The position numbers and the translations under genes were made by a program. Of a stretch of 24,481 nucleotides of DNA, positions 23,418 to 24,481 are shown piece after piece (position 1 is the stretch's first letter; each line of letters starts with the position of its first letter). The stretch is taken from assembly GCA_051649085.1 (NCBI GenBank), contig JBOFGK010000033.1:1-24481 (forward strand), in the 5' to 3' direction. Under the pieces are notes generated by a model. That model was not told the origin of the DNA. It saw only the letters and a program-made list of their open reading frames with translations, and did no database searches. Source of the DNA: JBOFGK01 sp051649085. Its GTDB lineage: Bacteria > Bacillota_I > Bacilli_A > UBA3375.

Positions 23418-24481
23418 TTGCTATCAAACCGTAATCGGTGGGAAAAATGTGGAGATTGAATTAAATAAATTTGCTAAACAAGCAGATGGTTCATTATTGC
23501 TTACGTATGGTGAAACAGTATTATTAGCAACGGTTGTGGAAAAGAAATTGGAACAATCAAAAGGTTTCTTTCCACTTGTTGTAAACTATGAAGAAAAGAT
23601 GTACGCAACGGGGAAAATTCCAGGAAGTTATGGAAGACGTGAAGGAAGACCAACTGATAACGCAATTCTTGCATGTCGACTTATTGATCGACCATTAAGA
23701 CCGTTGTTTCCAGATGGTTATGACAATGAAGTTCAAGTAGTAGTAACAGTTTTAGGACATGATCCTGATCATGAGCCAGAAATAATGGCAATAAATGCTG
23801 CTTCGATTGCACTTGGATTAGCAGCTGAAATTCCATTTGAAGGACCAGTTGCTGGTGTGCATATTGGACTAATTGATGGTGAGTTTATCATTAACCCAAC
23901 ACTTGAACAAAAAGAACAATCAGAACTTGAACTTAGAATTGCGGGTACGAACAATGCAATCAACATGGTTGAAGCTAAAGCAAATGAATTATCAGAAGAA
24001 GTTGTACTTGATGCAATAATGTTTGGTTTTGAAGAAATTAAACGAATAAATACTTGGCAAACAGCTATTTTCACCGATCAAAATATTGAAAAAGTTCCAT
24101 ATATTAAGTCAGTTGATGAAGAATTCGAAACACTTTATTTGGACTTGAAGACAGCTTATTTTGCTGAATTTCAAACAATTGTTAAAGATATAGATCGTCA
24201 CACTCGACATGAGAAAATGACAAATTTTATTGATGAAGTTAAACAAAAGTTTGAAGAAGAACAACACGAGGTTGTGGAAAAAGTCTTTGATAAATTATAT
24301 AAAGAAGAATTTATTCGTTTGATTGCTCAAGAAAAATACCGTCTTGATGGTCGAAAAATTGCGGAAATTCGTCCACTTGCGAGTGAAGTTGAACTAATTA
24401 CAAGAGTTCACGGAACAGCATTATTTACTCGTGGAGAAACGCAAGCACTTGCAGCAGTTACGCTTGGAACAGAGCATGATG
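23410..24481 (+). CDS. pnp: polynucleotide phosphorylase, 3' end outside window
   Basis: It degrades RNA 3' to 5' by phosphorolysis and is part of RNA turnover complexes. The frame is open from ATG 23410 (AGGAGG-type site near 23395-23400) to the window end, giving 357 residues of about 700. The first RNase PH domain has NYEEKMYATGKIPGSYGRRE and NAILACRLIDRPLRPLFPDG. The helical linker follows, then the start of the second RNase PH domain with RLDGRKIAEIRPL and HGTALFTRGETQAL. The second core and the KH and S1 domains lie beyond the edge. It overlaps the CNNM gene by 8 bases, unlike Bacillus subtilis where pnp follows rpsO. Confidence 0.96.
   Translation, partial: MNNCYQTVIGGKNVEIELNKFAKQADGSLLLTYGETVLLATVVEKKLEQSKGFFPLVVNYEEKMYATGKIPGSYGRREGRPTDNAILACRLIDRPLRPLFPDGYDNEVQVVVTVLGHDPDHEPEIMAINAASIALGLAAEIPFEGPVAGVHIGLIDGEFIINPTLEQKEQSELELRIAGTNNAINMVEAKANELSEEVVLDAIMFGFEEIKRINTWQTAIFTDQNIEKVPYIKSVDEEFETLYLDLKTAYFAEFQTIVKDIDRHTRHEKMTNFIDEVKQKFEEEQHEVVEKVFDKLYKEEFIRLIAQEKYRLDGRKIAEIRPLASEVELITRVHGTALFTRGETQALAAVTLGTEHD

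Noticed and set aside
1..24481. Mollicutes code with TGA as tryptophan
   Set aside because: Trp is read by TGG throughout, and TGA ends several genes, including at the ATGA overlaps.
1..24481. CRISPR arrays, tRNA or rRNA genes, intact insertion sequences
   Set aside because: No regularly spaced repeats, cloverleaf-like sequences, rRNA signatures or transposase genes were found on either strand.

Overview
This window comes from a low-GC Gram-positive bacterium (Bacillota, class Bacilli in the broad sense, possibly an Erysipelotrichales- or Turicibacter-like relative; the exact taxon is a guess). The reasons are the A+T-rich sequence, strong AGGAG-type ribosome binding sites, consensus sigma-A-type promoters, a Bacillus-order pyrimidine operon, an RNA polymerase delta subunit gene (rpoE) next to argS, and TGA used as a normal stop codon. 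All genes lie on the + strand, mostly in tight operons with 4-base ATGA/GTGA overlaps.

Region 1 (1-4403) is an accessory-looking cassette. It holds the 3' part of a gene for a small, cationic, membrane-anchored or secreted protein, two divergent ABC proteins that each fuse an N-terminal ATPase to a MacB/FtsX-like membrane part (1 TM, ectodomain, 3 TM), and a minimal 133-residue M50 (site-2-protease-like) membrane metalloprotease. Its Arg codons are mostly AGA, unlike the CGN-rich pyr genes next to it, which suggests a separate origin. A peptide maturation/export/immunity role is inferred.

Region 2 (4404-14490) is the complete de novo UMP operon pyrB-pyrC-carA-carB-pyrK-pyrD-pyrF-pyrE, in the Bacillus subtilis order but with no pyrR or pyrP in front. 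Instead, a consensus promoter is followed by a 32-codon leader peptide with an extremely U-rich second half. The leader stop codon lies two bases before a strong intrinsic terminator, and pyrB follows. This is the architecture of the enterobacterial pyrBI UTP-sensing attenuator, here driving a Firmicutes-type operon. A 45-bp imperfect tandem repeat and a terminator close the region.

Region 3 (14491-17481) holds an ABC-2 exporter (one ATPase and two mutually similar permeases) followed by a Bcp/PrxQ peroxiredoxin.

Region 4 (17482-24481) starts with an extended -10 promoter and a short leader containing a terminator-like hairpin. A tightly packed housekeeping operon follows: a DUF1450-like protein, a YwfO-like HD phosphohydrolase, a YwiB-like protein (DUF1934), argS, rpoE (delta), trmL, a CNNM/CBS transporter-like protein and the 5' part of pnp, which runs off the window. 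It groups tRNA charging, tRNA modification, transcription and RNA decay. No tRNA, rRNA, CRISPR array or recognisable intact insertion sequence was seen.
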